Numbered from the stretch's first letter, positions 45,152 through 54,948 are shown. The stretch is DNA of 64,000 nucleotides from Pelotomaculum propionicicum (GCF_004369225.1 NZ_QFFZ01000011.1:1-64000), one strand, 5' to 3'. The notes: generated by a model from the sequence alone, not told the origin. Numbers and translations are program-made.

Positions 45152-46606
45152 GTGTTTACGTTGCTTTTAGTATTGCTGTTCATACCTTTCATCGGAGCGT
45201 TTGTTACTGCACCGTTACAACAAAGAAAGGCGGATGTCGCCGCCGTGATCATGGCAGGGGCAGTCATGCTGGCCGCAATTTCAGCCATCATTTGGGCGGG
45301 CGGCGGCCGTTTCGACTACTCTCTGGCCGGCCTGCCCTGGCTGACTGTACCTTTCCCGCTTTTCGGGATCCAGGTCGACCCCTTGAGCAGTTTAATGCTG
45401 CTTGCCATCACCGTGGTGGGGTTTCTCATTGTCCTGTATTCGGCAGGTTATATGAGTGAGCTGAACAAAGAACACCCTACCCAGGCGGAAAAAGACCGGT
45501 ATTACTTTTTTACGCTGCTATTCGTGGGTGCTATGACCGGGTTGGTCTTGTCACGCAATTTTTTCCAGATATTTTTGTTCTGGGAATTGACCACCTTGTG
45601 TTCCTGGGGGCTCATTTCACATAAAAGAAGCTCCGTTGCCGTGCAGGCCGGCTTTAAAGCCATGGTCATTACCGCCGGAGCGGGGTTATTCTTTATAGCA
45701 GCCCTCTTAATCATGTACGTCAAAACTGGCTCCTTTGAGTTTAGCGCCCTGGGTCAGCTACCGCCAACTCTTCGCCTTACGGCCGTTATTTTTCTCCTGA
45801 TCGGAGCCTGGGGCAAGTCAGCCCAGTTACCCTTCTCGTCCTGGCTGCCGACGGCCATGGAGGCGCCCACCCCGGCCAGCGCCTACCTGCACGCGGCGGC
45901 TATGGTGAAGGCCGGCGTATATTTAACCGCCCGGACCATTATTTCTTCCCAGGCTGTGCCGGCACAAGCCGGTTACCTTATGGGCGGCCTGGCCGTGGCA
46001 ACGATGTTTTTCGGACTAATTCTATACTTTTTTCAGGATGATCTTAAGCGTCTGCTGGCCTTCTCGACCATTGCCCATCTGGGCTACATGTTCCTGGGCA
46101 TGTCGCTGGGGGTTGCCGGTTCCCGGCTGGCCCTGCAGGGCGGTCTGCTGCACCTGATCAACCACGCCTTCACCAAAACTCTGCTATTCCTGGCAGTGGG
46201 AGCGATCTCCTGCGCGACCGGCACGAGAAGCATAAAGGCATTGAGCGGCCTGGGCAGGAAAATGCCTGTGACCGCGGCGGCGTTCATCATAGGCGCGCTG
46301 TCTATCAGCGGTGTGCCGCCGTTCAATATTTTCTGGAGCAAGTTTTTCATTATCGCCGGGGCGATTCAGCTTAATTCCGCCTGGGGCTGGACGGTGGGGC
46401 TGCTGGCGATAGTGGAAAGCCTGGCTGGTTTTGCCTGGTTCCTGGCGGTTGTGCACCGGGTGTTTTTTGGCCCGGCTTCGCCCGCCGCGGCTGCGGCCGC
46501 CGATCCACCGCCGGTGATGCTGATTCCGCTGCTGGTCCTGATGGTTTTAAGCCTGCTTTCTCCTGTATTCGGTCTGGCCATCATCACCAGGATCATGGGA
46601 GGTTAA
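45152..46606 (+). CDS. hyfD: HyfD-like proton/sodium-pumping membrane subunit
   Basis: 484 residues from a GTG at 45152 (AAAGGAGAG 6 nt upstream). About fourteen membrane helices of the NuoL/M/N-MrpD family. Conserved charged residues appear in FWELTTLCSWGLISHKRSS (Glu), GAWGKSAQLPFSSWLPTAME (Lys), PTPASAYLHAAAMVKAGVYL and HLINHAFTKTLLFLAVGA. Length and order fit hydrogenase-4 component D. It would couple H2 evolution to ion translocation. Confidence 0.88.
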   Translation: MFTLLLVLLFIPFIGAFVTAPLQQRKADVAAVIMAGAVMLAAISAIIWAGGGRFDYSLAGLPWLTVPFPLFGIQVDPLSSLMLLAITVVGFLIVLYSAGYMSELNKEHPTQAEKDRYYFFTLLFVGAMTGLVLSRNFFQIFLFWELTTLCSWGLISHKRSSVAVQAGFKAMVITAGAGLFFIAALLIMYVKTGSFEFSALGQLPPTLRLTAVIFLLIGAWGKSAQLPFSSWLPTAMEAPTPASAYLHAAAMVKAGVYLTARTIISSQAVPAQAGYLMGGLAVATMFFGLILYFFQDDLKRLLAFSTIAHLGYMFLGMSLGVAGSRLALQGGLLHLINHAFTKTLLFLAVGAISCATGTRSIKALSGLGRKMPVTAAAFIIGALSISGVPPFNIFWSKFFIIAGAIQLNSAWGWTVGLLAIVESLAGFAWFLAVVHRVFFGPASPAAAAAADPPPVMLIPLLVLMVLSLLSPVFGLAIITRIMGG

Positions 46607-46610
46607 GTAA

Positions 46611-48622
46611 ATGTACCTGTTGAACTGTCTCTGGCTGGCTTTTGCTATTCTTCTGGCTGGCAGTGTTTTGTGTCTGGTGAGCAAACGGCACAAGGTAAAC
46701 GGTCCTCTGGCCATGATCTCTATGGCCGCGGCGGGGCTTCTGGCGGTATTTGTTGCCGTACAGGTCTGGCTGAACGGCCCGGTTACCGCCGGCATCGACA
46801 GCCTGTCCATCGCCGGTTTTCCCGCAGTGCCCGTTTTTACCGTAGACCGTCTGAGCGCGCTCTTCCTGGGACTGATCGGCATCCTCAGCATGGCTTCGGT
46901 GTTATATACTCAGGGCTATTTACCACATTATAAAAGTGAGGACCCCCGCCGCTATTACCCTCCTTTTCTCCTGTTTGTACTGTGCATGATGGCGGTGGTA
47001 ACCGTGGCAGACCTTTTCTACTTCCTGTTTTTCTGGGAATTCATGACCCTGACCTCTTACTTCCTGGTCGTCTACCAGCGGGATAACAAAAAAAACCTGG
47101 AGGCCGGCTTTCTTTACTTTTTCATGACTCATGTCACCTCAGCGGGCCTGATCCTGGTGACAATCCTGTTCAGTGGCTGGACAGGCTCCCTGTCCTTTAC
47201 AGCCATACCGGAAATTTACCGGCAGCGTCCGCCGCCAACCCGGCCATGCTGAACCTGCTCATTGGCTTGCTGGTTGTCTGTTTTGCCACCAAGGCCGGCA
47301 TTTACCCCCTGGGCTTCTGGTTTCCCGAGGCTCACCCGGCTGCCCCCGCCGGCGCCAGCGCCATGCTTTCGGGTGTGATGAACAAGGTGGCGGTATACGG
47401 GCTGCTGCGGCTTACCTACTGGATGCTCCCACCTTCCGGAGCAACCAACGCCTGGGGACTGGTCATCGCCACCGCAGGCGTAGTTTCAATGGTTGTGGGT
47501 AATTTAAGAACACTTTCCGAAAAAGACGCCAAACGCCTGGTAGCTCAGAGCACCATCGGCCAGATGGGCTATATCTGGCTTGGCCTTGGCATCAGTTTAA
47601 TGTTTCTGGCCACCAACCCCTGGTTGAGCCTGCTGGGTATGGTCGGCGCCCTGTACCACCTGATCAACGACGCCTGTTTCAAGTCGCTGCTGTTTTTAAA
47701 CGCGGGTTCAGTCGAATACACCAGCGGTCAGCGCGATCTCAATAAAGTGAGCGGCCTGATTAAGATCATTCCGCTAACCACCATGGCGGCCTTGACCGGG
47801 TCCCTGGCTATCGCCGGGGTGCCGCCTTTAAACGGCTTTATGAGCAAGTGGCTGCTTTACCAGGCAGCCGTAACCGTCGGCAAGACCTGGCAGGTCTTAA
47901 TGCTGTTCGGGATTGTAGCCGTCTTTTGCAGTACTGTCAGCCTGGCCGGCTACATGAAATTCTTTGGCTCGGCTTTTCTGGGGCCGCTTCCGGCCTCACT
48001 GCAAAAGCAACACGATGTCCCGCTGTCCATGCGTTTTACTGAAGCCTGCCTGGCCCTGGGCTGCCTGCTTCTCGGCATTTTCCCGGCCTGGCCGCTGGCC
48101 CTGGCCCTGGGCGCCCTGGACGGCTCTTTCCTGGCGGCTGCCAGCGGTAACAGTTTTTTAAATATTGCCCCCTGGGGAGGCGTCAAGCTCTTCCTAACCG
48201 GCGGGACGGCAGGACAGGCGGCCCCGCTGGTCGTCCTGGCCGGATTGGCGGCGGGATGCCTGGCCGCTTACGGGATTTACCGGCTGGCTGCCGCGCCGGT
48301 CCGGCAGTCGCAGCTCTGGAACTGTGGTGAATTGGAAGCGGAAGAAGAAGTCCTGTACCGGGCAGACAGTTTTTACCTGCCGTTCAGGGAACACTTCGCA
48401 GCCCTGTACCGCAGCCTGAACTTGCCGCGGGTCAAACTGCCGTCCCGCCTGGCTGTCTGGCTGGACCTGGATAACTTCTATTTGCCGCTGGGCCGGCTTT
48501 TTGTCAGCTTCAGCCGCCGGGTCAGCCGGGTACATACCGGCGGGCCGCGATGGTACCTGTTGTGGCAGGTGCTGGGACTGGGTTTGGTACTGGCGGCGGC
48601 TTTTCTGGTAATAAGGGGGTAA
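46611..48622 (+). pseudogene. hyfB: HyfB-like membrane subunit split by a frameshift
   Basis: The N-terminal part (46611-47252, 213 residues) has FFWEFMTLTSYFLVVYQRDN and ends abnormally in RQRPPPTRPC. The C-terminal part (47246-48622) begins in the next frame and contains FATKAGIYPLGFWFPEAHPA, GASAMLSGVMNKVAVYGLLR and HLINDACFKSLLFLNAGSVE. Adding one base near 47216-47224 joins them as AASAANPAMLNLLIGLL, a protein of 670 residues, the normal HyfB length. ATG and TGA overlap at the break (ATGCTGA), so separate translation is conceivable, but the split falls within the antiporter fold. Confidence 0.82.
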
Positions 48623-48627
48623 ACAAG

Positions 48628-50310
48628 GTGACACGCGAAGAATTAACCCGCAAACTAACGGAACACCTGGGCAAGGCATTACCTGCAATGTCAACAGCCG
48701 GCAACATGCTGCTGGTTAAGATCAAAGCTGAAGACCTGCCAACCCTGGCCGGTTACGTGTTCAACCAGCTGGGGGCGCGGCTGATCACCACAGTGGGAAC
48801 CGACCGGACACCGCTGACTGGTAATTACGAGGTGTCTTACCTGTTTTCCTTTGACCGTGCTGACCTGTTCCTGTCGCTGAAAGTGGAAATAGACCCGGCC
48901 AATCCGGTCATTGAATCAGTTACCCCCGTCATCCCCGGAGCCGATTGGGCGGAGCGGGAGGTCCGGGATTTAATCGGTGTCGTGCCGAAAAACCATCCCG
49001 ACCCGCGGCGGCTGGTCCTGGCCGATGACTGGCCGGAGGAACTTTACCCGTTAAGGAAGGATTTCCCTTATGACTACAAACCGCCCCAGGCGACCGTCGC
49101 CGGGCCCCGGATGAAGAAAGCCCCGGAGCAGGCCACGGTTATGACCGTGGGTCCGTTTTTCCCAACGCTTGAGGAACCGGCCTACTTCCGCCTGTTCGTG
49201 GAGGGAGAACGGATCGTGGGCAGCGACTACAGGGGATTTTACAGCCACCGGGGGATCGAAAAACTGGCCGACACGGTTCTTGATTACAACAAGATTACCT
49301 TCCTGGCCGAGCGAATATGCGGCATCTGTGGTTTTGTCCACTCCTGCTGCTACTGTCAGGCCGTGGAGGCCGCGGCGGAAATCGAGGTCCCGGCCCGGGC
49401 CAAATACATCCGTACCATCATGCTCGAGCTGGAACGCCTGCACAGCCACCTGCTGTGGCTGGGACTGGCCGGCCACATCATCGGCTTTGACACAGTCCTG
49501 ATGCAGTCCTGGCGCATACGGGAACAGCTGATGTGGCTGACCGAGCAAATCACGGGCAACCGTAAAACGTACGGCATGAACCTGGTAGGCGGCGTACGGC
49601 GTGATATCCCAGAAAAACTGCAGCCAAAAATCAAAGAGGTGCTGGCCAAGGTCGAGAGTGAAAGCCGCCAGGTGGTTGAGGCCATTGCCGGCGACACCAC
49701 CCTGTTGATGCGGCTGCAAAACGTCGGTTATCTGTCTGCCGCGGACGCCCGTTCGTTTTGCGTGGTGGGCCCCACTGCCCGGGCTTCGGGAGTTGACATA
49801 GACAGCCGCCGGGACCACCCCTACGCCGCCTACCCGGACCTGCAGTTTACAGTACCGGTGTACAACGAAGGAGACACATGGGCACGCACGCTGGTACGGC
49901 TGGATGAGCTGTTTGTTTCCATTGACCTGGTGCGGCAGGCGCTGGGCAGGCTGCCCGGCGGGCCCATCATGGCTGAAAACACCGAGGTGCCGCCGGAACG
50001 GGAAGGCCTGGCGGTGGTAGAAGCACCCCGGGGTGAGTGCTGTCATTATGTGCTTACCGGCACAGACCGGCCGGAACGGTGGCGGGTGCGCGCTTCAACC
50101 TACCCGCAGCTGCAGGCGGCGCCGTCTATGTTTGCCAACCAAACGGTGGCTGACGCACCAATCATTATAGGAAGCATTGACCCGTGCTTCTCCTGTACCG
50201 AACGCATGGAGACCGTTGATGTGGAATCAGGCAAATTGAGGGTATACACCCGGGAGGAACTTTTAAAGGCCGGCCGGGCCGGCTGCAAGGGTGGTGACAG
50301 CCGTGCTTAA
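48628..50310 (+). CDS. hyfG: Group 4 [NiFe] hydrogenase large subunit with NuoC-like N-terminus
   Basis: 560 residues from a GTG at 48628, matching HycE/HyfG length. The N-terminal 170 residues are NuoC-like (ADWAEREVRDLIGVVPKNHP). The large-subunit part follows with SHRGIEKLADTVLDYNKITF, the L1 motif RICGICGFVHSCC and the L2 motif DPCFSCTERM. Both CxxC pairs are intact, so nickel-iron can be bound and this is a true hydrogenase rather than a complex I subunit. The protein ends 32 residues after the L2 cysteines, so a C-terminal extension is available for protease processing. Confidence 0.92.
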   Translation: MTREELTRKLTEHLGKALPAMSTAGNMLLVKIKAEDLPTLAGYVFNQLGARLITTVGTDRTPLTGNYEVSYLFSFDRADLFLSLKVEIDPANPVIESVTPVIPGADWAEREVRDLIGVVPKNHPDPRRLVLADDWPEELYPLRKDFPYDYKPPQATVAGPRMKKAPEQATVMTVGPFFPTLEEPAYFRLFVEGERIVGSDYRGFYSHRGIEKLADTVLDYNKITFLAERICGICGFVHSCCYCQAVEAAAEIEVPARAKYIRTIMLELERLHSHLLWLGLAGHIIGFDTVLMQSWRIREQLMWLTEQITGNRKTYGMNLVGGVRRDIPEKLQPKIKEVLAKVESESRQVVEAIAGDTTLLMRLQNVGYLSAADARSFCVVGPTARASGVDIDSRRDHPYAAYPDLQFTVPVYNEGDTWARTLVRLDELFVSIDLVRQALGRLPGGPIMAENTEVPPEREGLAVVEAPRGECCHYVLTGTDRPERWRVRASTYPQLQAAPSMFANQTVADAPIIIGSIDPCFSCTERMETVDVESGKLRVYTREELLKAGRAGCKGGDSRA

Positions 50311-51208
50311 GTTAATTTTTATAGCGGTAATTAACCTTGCAGTGACACTGGCACTGGCGCCTTTGCTGGACGGATTTATGCGCAGGATCAAGGCGGTGGT
50401 GCATTCAAGACAGGGTCCTCCCCTGCTCCAAACTTATTACGACCTGTTTAAACTTTTCGGCAAAGAAGACATGGAAGGCGCCGGTGGTGTCATTTTCCGG
50501 CTGGCGCCCGTCGTATGTCTTGGGTCGGTCCTGCTGGCGGCCCTATTCACGCCCATGGGCGGACCGGCCCCCCTGGGTTTTGGCGGGGACCTGTTTTTAC
50601 TGGTCTATCTGCTCAGTATCCCCGGCATCGCGATCATGCTCGGGGCCATGTCGTGCGGCAGCCCGTACGCCATGCTTGGCGCCAGCCGCGAAATGATGCT
50701 TGTTTTAACGGTGGAGCCGATCCTGCTCATCACCCTTTTTACCGCCGGGATTAAGGCCGACTCCCTGGTCCTGGCTGATCTTAGCGGCTGGACGCTTACC
50801 CACGGCTGGAGTATTTCAGCTGTAATCGCCGGGCTGGCTTTGTTCCTGTCCCTGCAGTCGGAGCTGGCCAAGCTCCCCTTTGATATTGCCGAAGCGGAAA
50901 CGGAAATCATGGAAGGACCGTTTGTGGAATACAGCGGCCCGAAACTGGCGCTTTTCAAGTGGGCTCTCTACGCTAAAATGGTCATTTACATCTCGCTGTT
51001 TCTTGAAGTATTTCTGCCCTGGCCCAAGACCGGCATCCTGGCGGCTGACCTGCTGTCAAACCTGGTCAAGGTTTTCATTGTAATAGGTCTCGTGGAATTA
51101 ATTGAGCTGGTAAACCCGCGCCTGCGGATTGATCAGGCGCTCAACTACTTCAAGGGTGTCGCCGTCCTGGCCCTGGTTGGACTGGCCTTTGCCCTCATGG
51201 GCTTGTAA
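50291..51208 (+). CDS. hyfC: HyfC/HycD-like membrane subunit (NuoH family)
   Basis: 305 residues, eight membrane helices. AVVHSRQGPPLLQTYYDLFK, the acidic loop KLPFDIAEAETEIMEGPFVE and YSGPKLALFKWALYAKMVIY are diagnostic of the NuoH/HycD family that docks the hydrophilic module on the membrane. It overlaps the large-subunit gene by about 20 bp; the GTG at 50291 or a downstream GTG at 50303 may be the start. Confidence 0.92.
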   Translation: MVTAVLKLIFIAVINLAVTLALAPLLDGFMRRIKAVVHSRQGPPLLQTYYDLFKLFGKEDMEGAGGVIFRLAPVVCLGSVLLAALFTPMGGPAPLGFGGDLFLLVYLLSIPGIAIMLGAMSCGSPYAMLGASREMMLVLTVEPILLITLFTAGIKADSLVLADLSGWTLTHGWSISAVIAGLALFLSLQSELAKLPFDIAEAETEIMEGPFVEYSGPKLALFKWALYAKMVIYISLFLEVFLPWPKTGILAADLLSNLVKVFIVIGLVELIELVNPRLRIDQALNYFKGVAVLALVGLAFALMGL

Positions 51209-51222
51209 GGAGGTGGGCCGAT

Positions 51223-51753
51223 TTGTTTATAAGTAAGTGGAAAGAGGCCCTGATCTGCCTCAAGGCAGGCCGGGTAACCCTCCCTTACCCCTTCGTCCCG
51301 CGGCCGACTGCCGAAGGTTTTCGCGGGCAGCCTGAAGTTGACGGCCGGCGGTGTATCGGCTGCGGGGAATGCGCAACAGTTTGTCCGCCCCGTTTGATTA
51401 CTCTTGTTGACGATGGAGATTCCCGGGCGCTTAAGGTTGATTACAGCCGCTGCACTTACTGTGCCCGCTGCGCTGATGTCTGCCCCGAAAAAGCGATTCG
51501 CCTGGGAAATAATTATGAGCTGGCTACCAGCCAAAAGGAGGATTTAACCATGACAGTAAATTTAAAAATGGCCAATTGCTCCCTGTGCGGGAAGCCCTTT
51601 GCCCCCGAGCGGCTTTTGAGAAAAACGGGTGAAAAGCTCACTGGCGGTGAGTTTGGGCAGGAGGCCCCGGAGTGGCTGTCCTGGTGCCCCGAGTGCCGGA
51701 AGACCAAGCAGGCCAAAGCACTGGGGGGAGTGGAGGCAAAGGATCATGTTTGA
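51223..51753 (+). CDS. hyfH: HyfH/HycF-like 4Fe-4S subunit
   Basis: 176 residues. Two ferredoxin motifs (CIGCGECATVCPP and CTYCARCADVCPEKA) hold two [4Fe-4S] clusters. The C-terminal extension has CSLCGKPF and WCPECRK, the zinc-ribbon-like tail seen in E. coli HycF/HyfH. It passes electrons from the soluble donor to the hydrogenase small subunit. It overlaps hyfE by 8 bp. Confidence 0.9.
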   Translation: MFISKWKEALICLKAGRVTLPYPFVPRPTAEGFRGQPEVDGRRCIGCGECATVCPPRLITLVDDGDSRALKVDYSRCTYCARCADVCPEKAIRLGNNYELATSQKEDLTMTVNLKMANCSLCGKPFAPERLLRKTGEKLTGGEFGQEAPEWLSWCPECRKTKQAKALGGVEAKDHV

Positions 51754-52417
51754 ACATTCCTCAGTGCTTCAGGGACTCAGCCTGGCCCTGGTGGCAACTT
51801 CGCTGACGGCACTGGAGATCAGGCAGCTGAAATACGCTGTTATGGCTTACTTTGCCCAGGCCTTGCTGCTGGCGGCGCTGTTGATTGCTTACGCCGCGCT
51901 GCTGCCCAACCATACCCTGTATTTGTGGAGCGCCACCGTACTGGTCACCAAGGCAGGCATTATTCCGCTGCTATTATGGCATTACCTGAAACGGATGCCG
52001 GCAACAGAAACGCCTAACGCACTGGGTTTCGGACTTTCGCTGCTGACCGGCGCGGCGGTGCTGGCGGGATTCTTCCGGCTGGTTGACGGGCACATGAGCT
52101 GGCTGGCGCCGTTTCCGGAAATAGCAGGCGAACCATACGGGACCAACCTTTCCGTGGCTTTTACCATTTTGGCCTTTGGCCTGTACGGCCTGCTGTCACG
52201 CCGGGACGCCCTGAAGGCTGTAATAGGAGTCTGCCTGATTGAAAACGCCGTTCACTTAAGCCTGGTCAGCCTGGCCCTAAGCCTGCCGGAAACGGCGATG
52301 ATCGGGGTAGTTACAGACGTGGTCCTGTCAGTTTGGATCCTCTTGATTATTGTGGCGGGGATTCACGAAAAAGTGGGCTCGACGGATATGCGTGAAATGG
52401 CGAAACTTTGGGGCTAG
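51746..52417 (+). CDS. hyfE: HyfE-like membrane subunit
   Basis: 223 residues from the ATG at 51746 (GGAGGCAAAGGATC upstream). The longer open frame starting at 51629 is a shadow of hyfH and was not used. About six to seven helices, with LWSATVLVTKAGIIPLLLWH and GVCLIENAVHLSLVSLAL, the NuoK-like Glu region of component E. It matches HyfE in length (about 216). Confidence 0.85.
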   Translation: MFEHSSVLQGLSLALVATSLTALEIRQLKYAVMAYFAQALLLAALLIAYAALLPNHTLYLWSATVLVTKAGIIPLLLWHYLKRMPATETPNALGFGLSLLTGAAVLAGFFRLVDGHMSWLAPFPEIAGEPYGTNLSVAFTILAFGLYGLLSRRDALKAVIGVCLIENAVHLSLVSLALSLPETAMIGVVTDVVLSVWILLIIVAGIHEKVGSTDMREMAKLWG

Positions 52418-52428
52418 GAGGCTTTGCA

Positions 52429-53982
52429 ATGGAGAGCAATTCAGTTTTGCCCTGGTTGATCATTGGCGTGCCCGCGCTGGCCGCGGGAGCGGAGGTCCTG
52501 CTGGGGCGAAAGAGGCCGCAGTCAGCCGGCCTGGCTGCCATAGCGGGAGTGACGATCACCCTGGGGCTGGTCCTGGTTTTGGCAGGGCGGGTCGTCCAGG
52601 GAGAGAAATTAATTGCCTGGAACGGGCAGCTCTATGCTGACGGGCTGAGCGCCCTGGTCACCCTGGTGATCGGTGTGGCCGGTCTGGCGGCCACTGTCTT
52701 CAGTTACCGTTACCTGCGCAACGACGTTGCCGCAGGCAAAACCGTGGCGGAGCGTTTACCGTTTTATTTCAGCCTGGACGCCCTTTTTATCTGTACCATG
52801 CTTTGGGCGACGCTTACCAACAACCTGATCATGCTTTATGTAGTAGTGGAAGCCACCACCCTGGCCTCGGCCCTGCTGGTGACCTTTTACTGGAAGCGCG
52901 AGTCCCTGGAGGCGGGGTTTAAATACCTGCTGCTCTGTACTGTGGGAATCACCTTTGCCTTGCTTGGCTGTGTTTTGATTTACGCCGCAGCTTCGCCCCA
53001 CGTGGGCGGCCACCAGGCTATGCTGATCACAGCCCTGGCGCCGGTGGTGGACAAGTTTCCCAGAGAGCTGACCATCCTGGCGCTGGCTTTCCTGGTAGTG
53101 GGATTCGGCACCAAGGCGGGTTTGGTCCCGTTTCACGCCTGGCTGCCCGATGCCTACTCCCAGGCGCCGGTATCGTTCAGCGCGCTTCTGTCGATCGGCA
53201 TCAAGGTGGCGGCTTACGCCCTGGCCCGGGTGCTGACTATTTTTTACCCGGAATACAGTACCATTGGGCTGCTGGTGGTAGTGCTGGGAATGGTGACAAT
53301 GCTGTCCGGCATTGTTTTCGCCTTTGCCCAGGACGACCTGAAACGGATGCTGGCTTTCAGCAGCGTCAGACAGATCGGCTACGTGATGATGGGCCTGGGG
53401 TTGGGATCGTCTCTCGGGTATTTTGGGGCCTTATATCATTTTTTAAACCACGCCCTGCTCAAGGCCATGCTCTTTCTCTGCACCGGAGCACTTGTTTACA
53501 CCTCCGGAACGACTCTAATTTCTCAGCTGCGGGGGCGTAAGGAAAAGGGCGCCCTGACGGCGATCTGTTTCTTTACCGGAGCCCTGGCCATCGGCGGGAT
53601 GCCCCCGCTGAACGGCTTTTGGAGCAAATTCACCATCTTTATAGCCACCGCCCAGGCCGGGCTGTGGTGGGCAACGGGAGTGGCTGTTTTCACCAGCCTG
53701 CTGACCCTGGCCTGCCTGGTCCGCGCCGGTTATCTGGTATTCCTGGAGCGGGAGGAGGCAACCGGGGAAGAAACGGCGGCAACAGCCGGGCACGGAGGGT
53801 GTACTTCATCCTCTCCCGAGCCGGCGCAGCATCACCCGGCAGCCGAACCGCCCTGGTCGATGCTGGGTATGATGCTGGCCCTGGCCGCGGCCTGTATACT
53901 CATCGGCCTGTTGCCGGGCCCGGTCAACCGGCTGATTGCGCCGGCGGTGCAGTCCATTATGTACATTGTGGCAGGAGGCTAA
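52429..53982 (+). CDS. hyfF: HyfF-like ion-pumping membrane subunit
   Basis: 517 residues from the ATG at 52429 (AGGAGG 9 nt upstream). NuoL/M/N-type helices with MLYVVVEATTLASALLVTFY, FGTKAGLVPFHAWLPDAYSQ, FAQDDLKRMLAFSSVRQIGY and HFLNHALLKAMLFLCTGALV. It is the third antiporter-like subunit of the complex, with HyfB and HyfD. A Glu/Thr/Ala-rich, His-containing loop precedes the last helix. Confidence 0.9.
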   Translation: MESNSVLPWLIIGVPALAAGAEVLLGRKRPQSAGLAAIAGVTITLGLVLVLAGRVVQGEKLIAWNGQLYADGLSALVTLVIGVAGLAATVFSYRYLRNDVAAGKTVAERLPFYFSLDALFICTMLWATLTNNLIMLYVVVEATTLASALLVTFYWKRESLEAGFKYLLLCTVGITFALLGCVLIYAAASPHVGGHQAMLITALAPVVDKFPRELTILALAFLVVGFGTKAGLVPFHAWLPDAYSQAPVSFSALLSIGIKVAAYALARVLTIFYPEYSTIGLLVVVLGMVTMLSGIVFAFAQDDLKRMLAFSSVRQIGYVMMGLGLGSSLGYFGALYHFLNHALLKAMLFLCTGALVYTSGTTLISQLRGRKEKGALTAICFFTGALAIGGMPPLNGFWSKFTIFIATAQAGLWWATGVAVFTSLLTLACLVRAGYLVFLEREEATGEETAATAGHGGCTSSSPEPAQHHPAAEPPWSMLGMMLALAAACILIGLLPGPVNRLIAPAVQSIMYIVAGG

Positions 53983-53987
53983 AGACA

Positions 53988-54485
53988 ATGCTTAACCGTA
54001 AGTATTTTCAATCTTTGTTTGCCGGGGCTTTCAAAAAGTCTCTCTGGGTCTACCACGCCAACGCAGGGGCCTGCAACGGTTGTGATATCGAGGAAATTAA
54101 CGTTTTCACTCCGTATTATGACGCCGAGCGTTTCGGCCTCAAGCTGGTAGGATCACCGCGCCACGCCGATATTCTGCTGGTTTCAGGTCCGGTCACCCGC
54201 CAGGTTGAGCCGCGCCTGCGGCGTTTGTACGAAGCCGTTCCCGACCCCAAGCTGGTGATTGCCTGCGGCTCGTGCGCCATCGGCGGCGGCATCTGGTTTG
54301 ATTCCTATAACGTAACCGGCGGAGTGGACAAAGTTTTCCCGGTTGACTATTTCATACCAGGCTGCCCGCCCCGGCCGGAGGCGATTATTTACGGCGTCGC
54401 ACTAGCCCTGGGGCTGGTGGATAAAAAGGTGGCGCCTTATTCTTACCGGGAGGGGGAAAGCCCTCATGCTGGCCAGCCTGAGTAA
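53988..54485 (+). CDS. hyfI: Hydrogenase small subunit (HyfI/HycG, NuoB family)
   Basis: 165 residues from the ATG at 53988 (AGGAGG upstream); the open frame reaching back to 53619 is only a shadow of hyfF. WVYHANAGACNGCDIEE, CGSCAIGGGIW and FIPGCPPRPEAIIYG provide the four cysteines of the proximal [4Fe-4S] cluster. It is shorter than E. coli HyfI (about 250) and close to NuoB/EchC length. Confidence 0.92.
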   Translation: MLNRKYFQSLFAGAFKKSLWVYHANAGACNGCDIEEINVFTPYYDAERFGLKLVGSPRHADILLVSGPVTRQVEPRLRRLYEAVPDPKLVIACGSCAIGGGIWFDSYNVTGGVDKVFPVDYFIPGCPPRPEAIIYGVALALGLVDKKVAPYSYREGESPHAGQPE

Positions 54486-54939
54486 GCGGCTCAAGGGGCG
54501 GGTGTTTCTTGTAGGTATTGGCAACATCCTGCGGGGCGACGACGCCGCAGGACCGCTTTTGATTGAACGGCTGGCAGGAAAGGTGAAAGCGGACCTGCTG
54601 GACGCCAGTGAAGTTCCGGAAAGCTACATTGGACGGATTGCCGGCCGGCGTCCGGATACGATCATGCTGGTTGACGCTGCCGATATGGGGGCTGATCCTG
54701 GTGCTATAGCGATAATTGAAATAGAAAATCTAAGGGAACAAAGCTTCAGCTCGCACCAAATGGGGCTGAATCTGTTTATGCGCTGCCTGCAGACAGTAAC
54801 AGGCGCGGACGTTTTTCTGCTGGGCATTCAGCCCCGGGTAACCGGCTTTGGCGCAAAATTCAGTCCTAAGGTTGCCGAAACAATTCACTGCCTGGAAGAG
54901 TTTTTCATGGAGGTTTTAGCCGGTAAAGAAGAATTGTAA
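54466..54939 (+). CDS. hycI: Hydrogenase maturation protease (HycI/HyaD family)
   Basis: 157 residues. VFLVGIGNILRGDDAAGPLL, LLDASEVPESYIGRI and MLVDAADMGADPG carry the conserved acidic metal-binding residues. SSHQMGLNLFMRCL contains the late histidine, and FLLGIQPRVTGFG follows. It removes the C-terminal peptide of the large subunit after nickel insertion. It overlaps hyfI by 20 bp and is the last gene of the operon; an IS66 fragment begins 10 bp downstream. Confidence 0.92.
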   Translation: MLASLSKRLKGRVFLVGIGNILRGDDAAGPLLIERLAGKVKADLLDASEVPESYIGRIAGRRPDTIMLVDAADMGADPGAIAIIEIENLREQSFSSHQMGLNLFMRCLQTVTGADVFLLGIQPRVTGFGAKFSPKVAETIHCLEEFFMEVLAGKEEL

Positions 54940-54948
54940 ACTTGACCA

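Noticed and set aside
49051..50046. Long antisense open frame across the hydrogenase large subunit
   Set aside because: It is a shadow of a GC-rich gene, has no recognisable domain and lacks a start signal.
51629..51745. 39-residue N-terminal extension of HyfE
   Set aside because: It overlaps the zinc-ribbon coding part of hyfH in another frame; the membrane protein clearly starts at 51746.
53619..53987. N-terminal extension of the hydrogenase small subunit
   Set aside because: It lies in another frame of hyfF, has no family homology, and a proper AGGAGG-ATG start exists at 53988.
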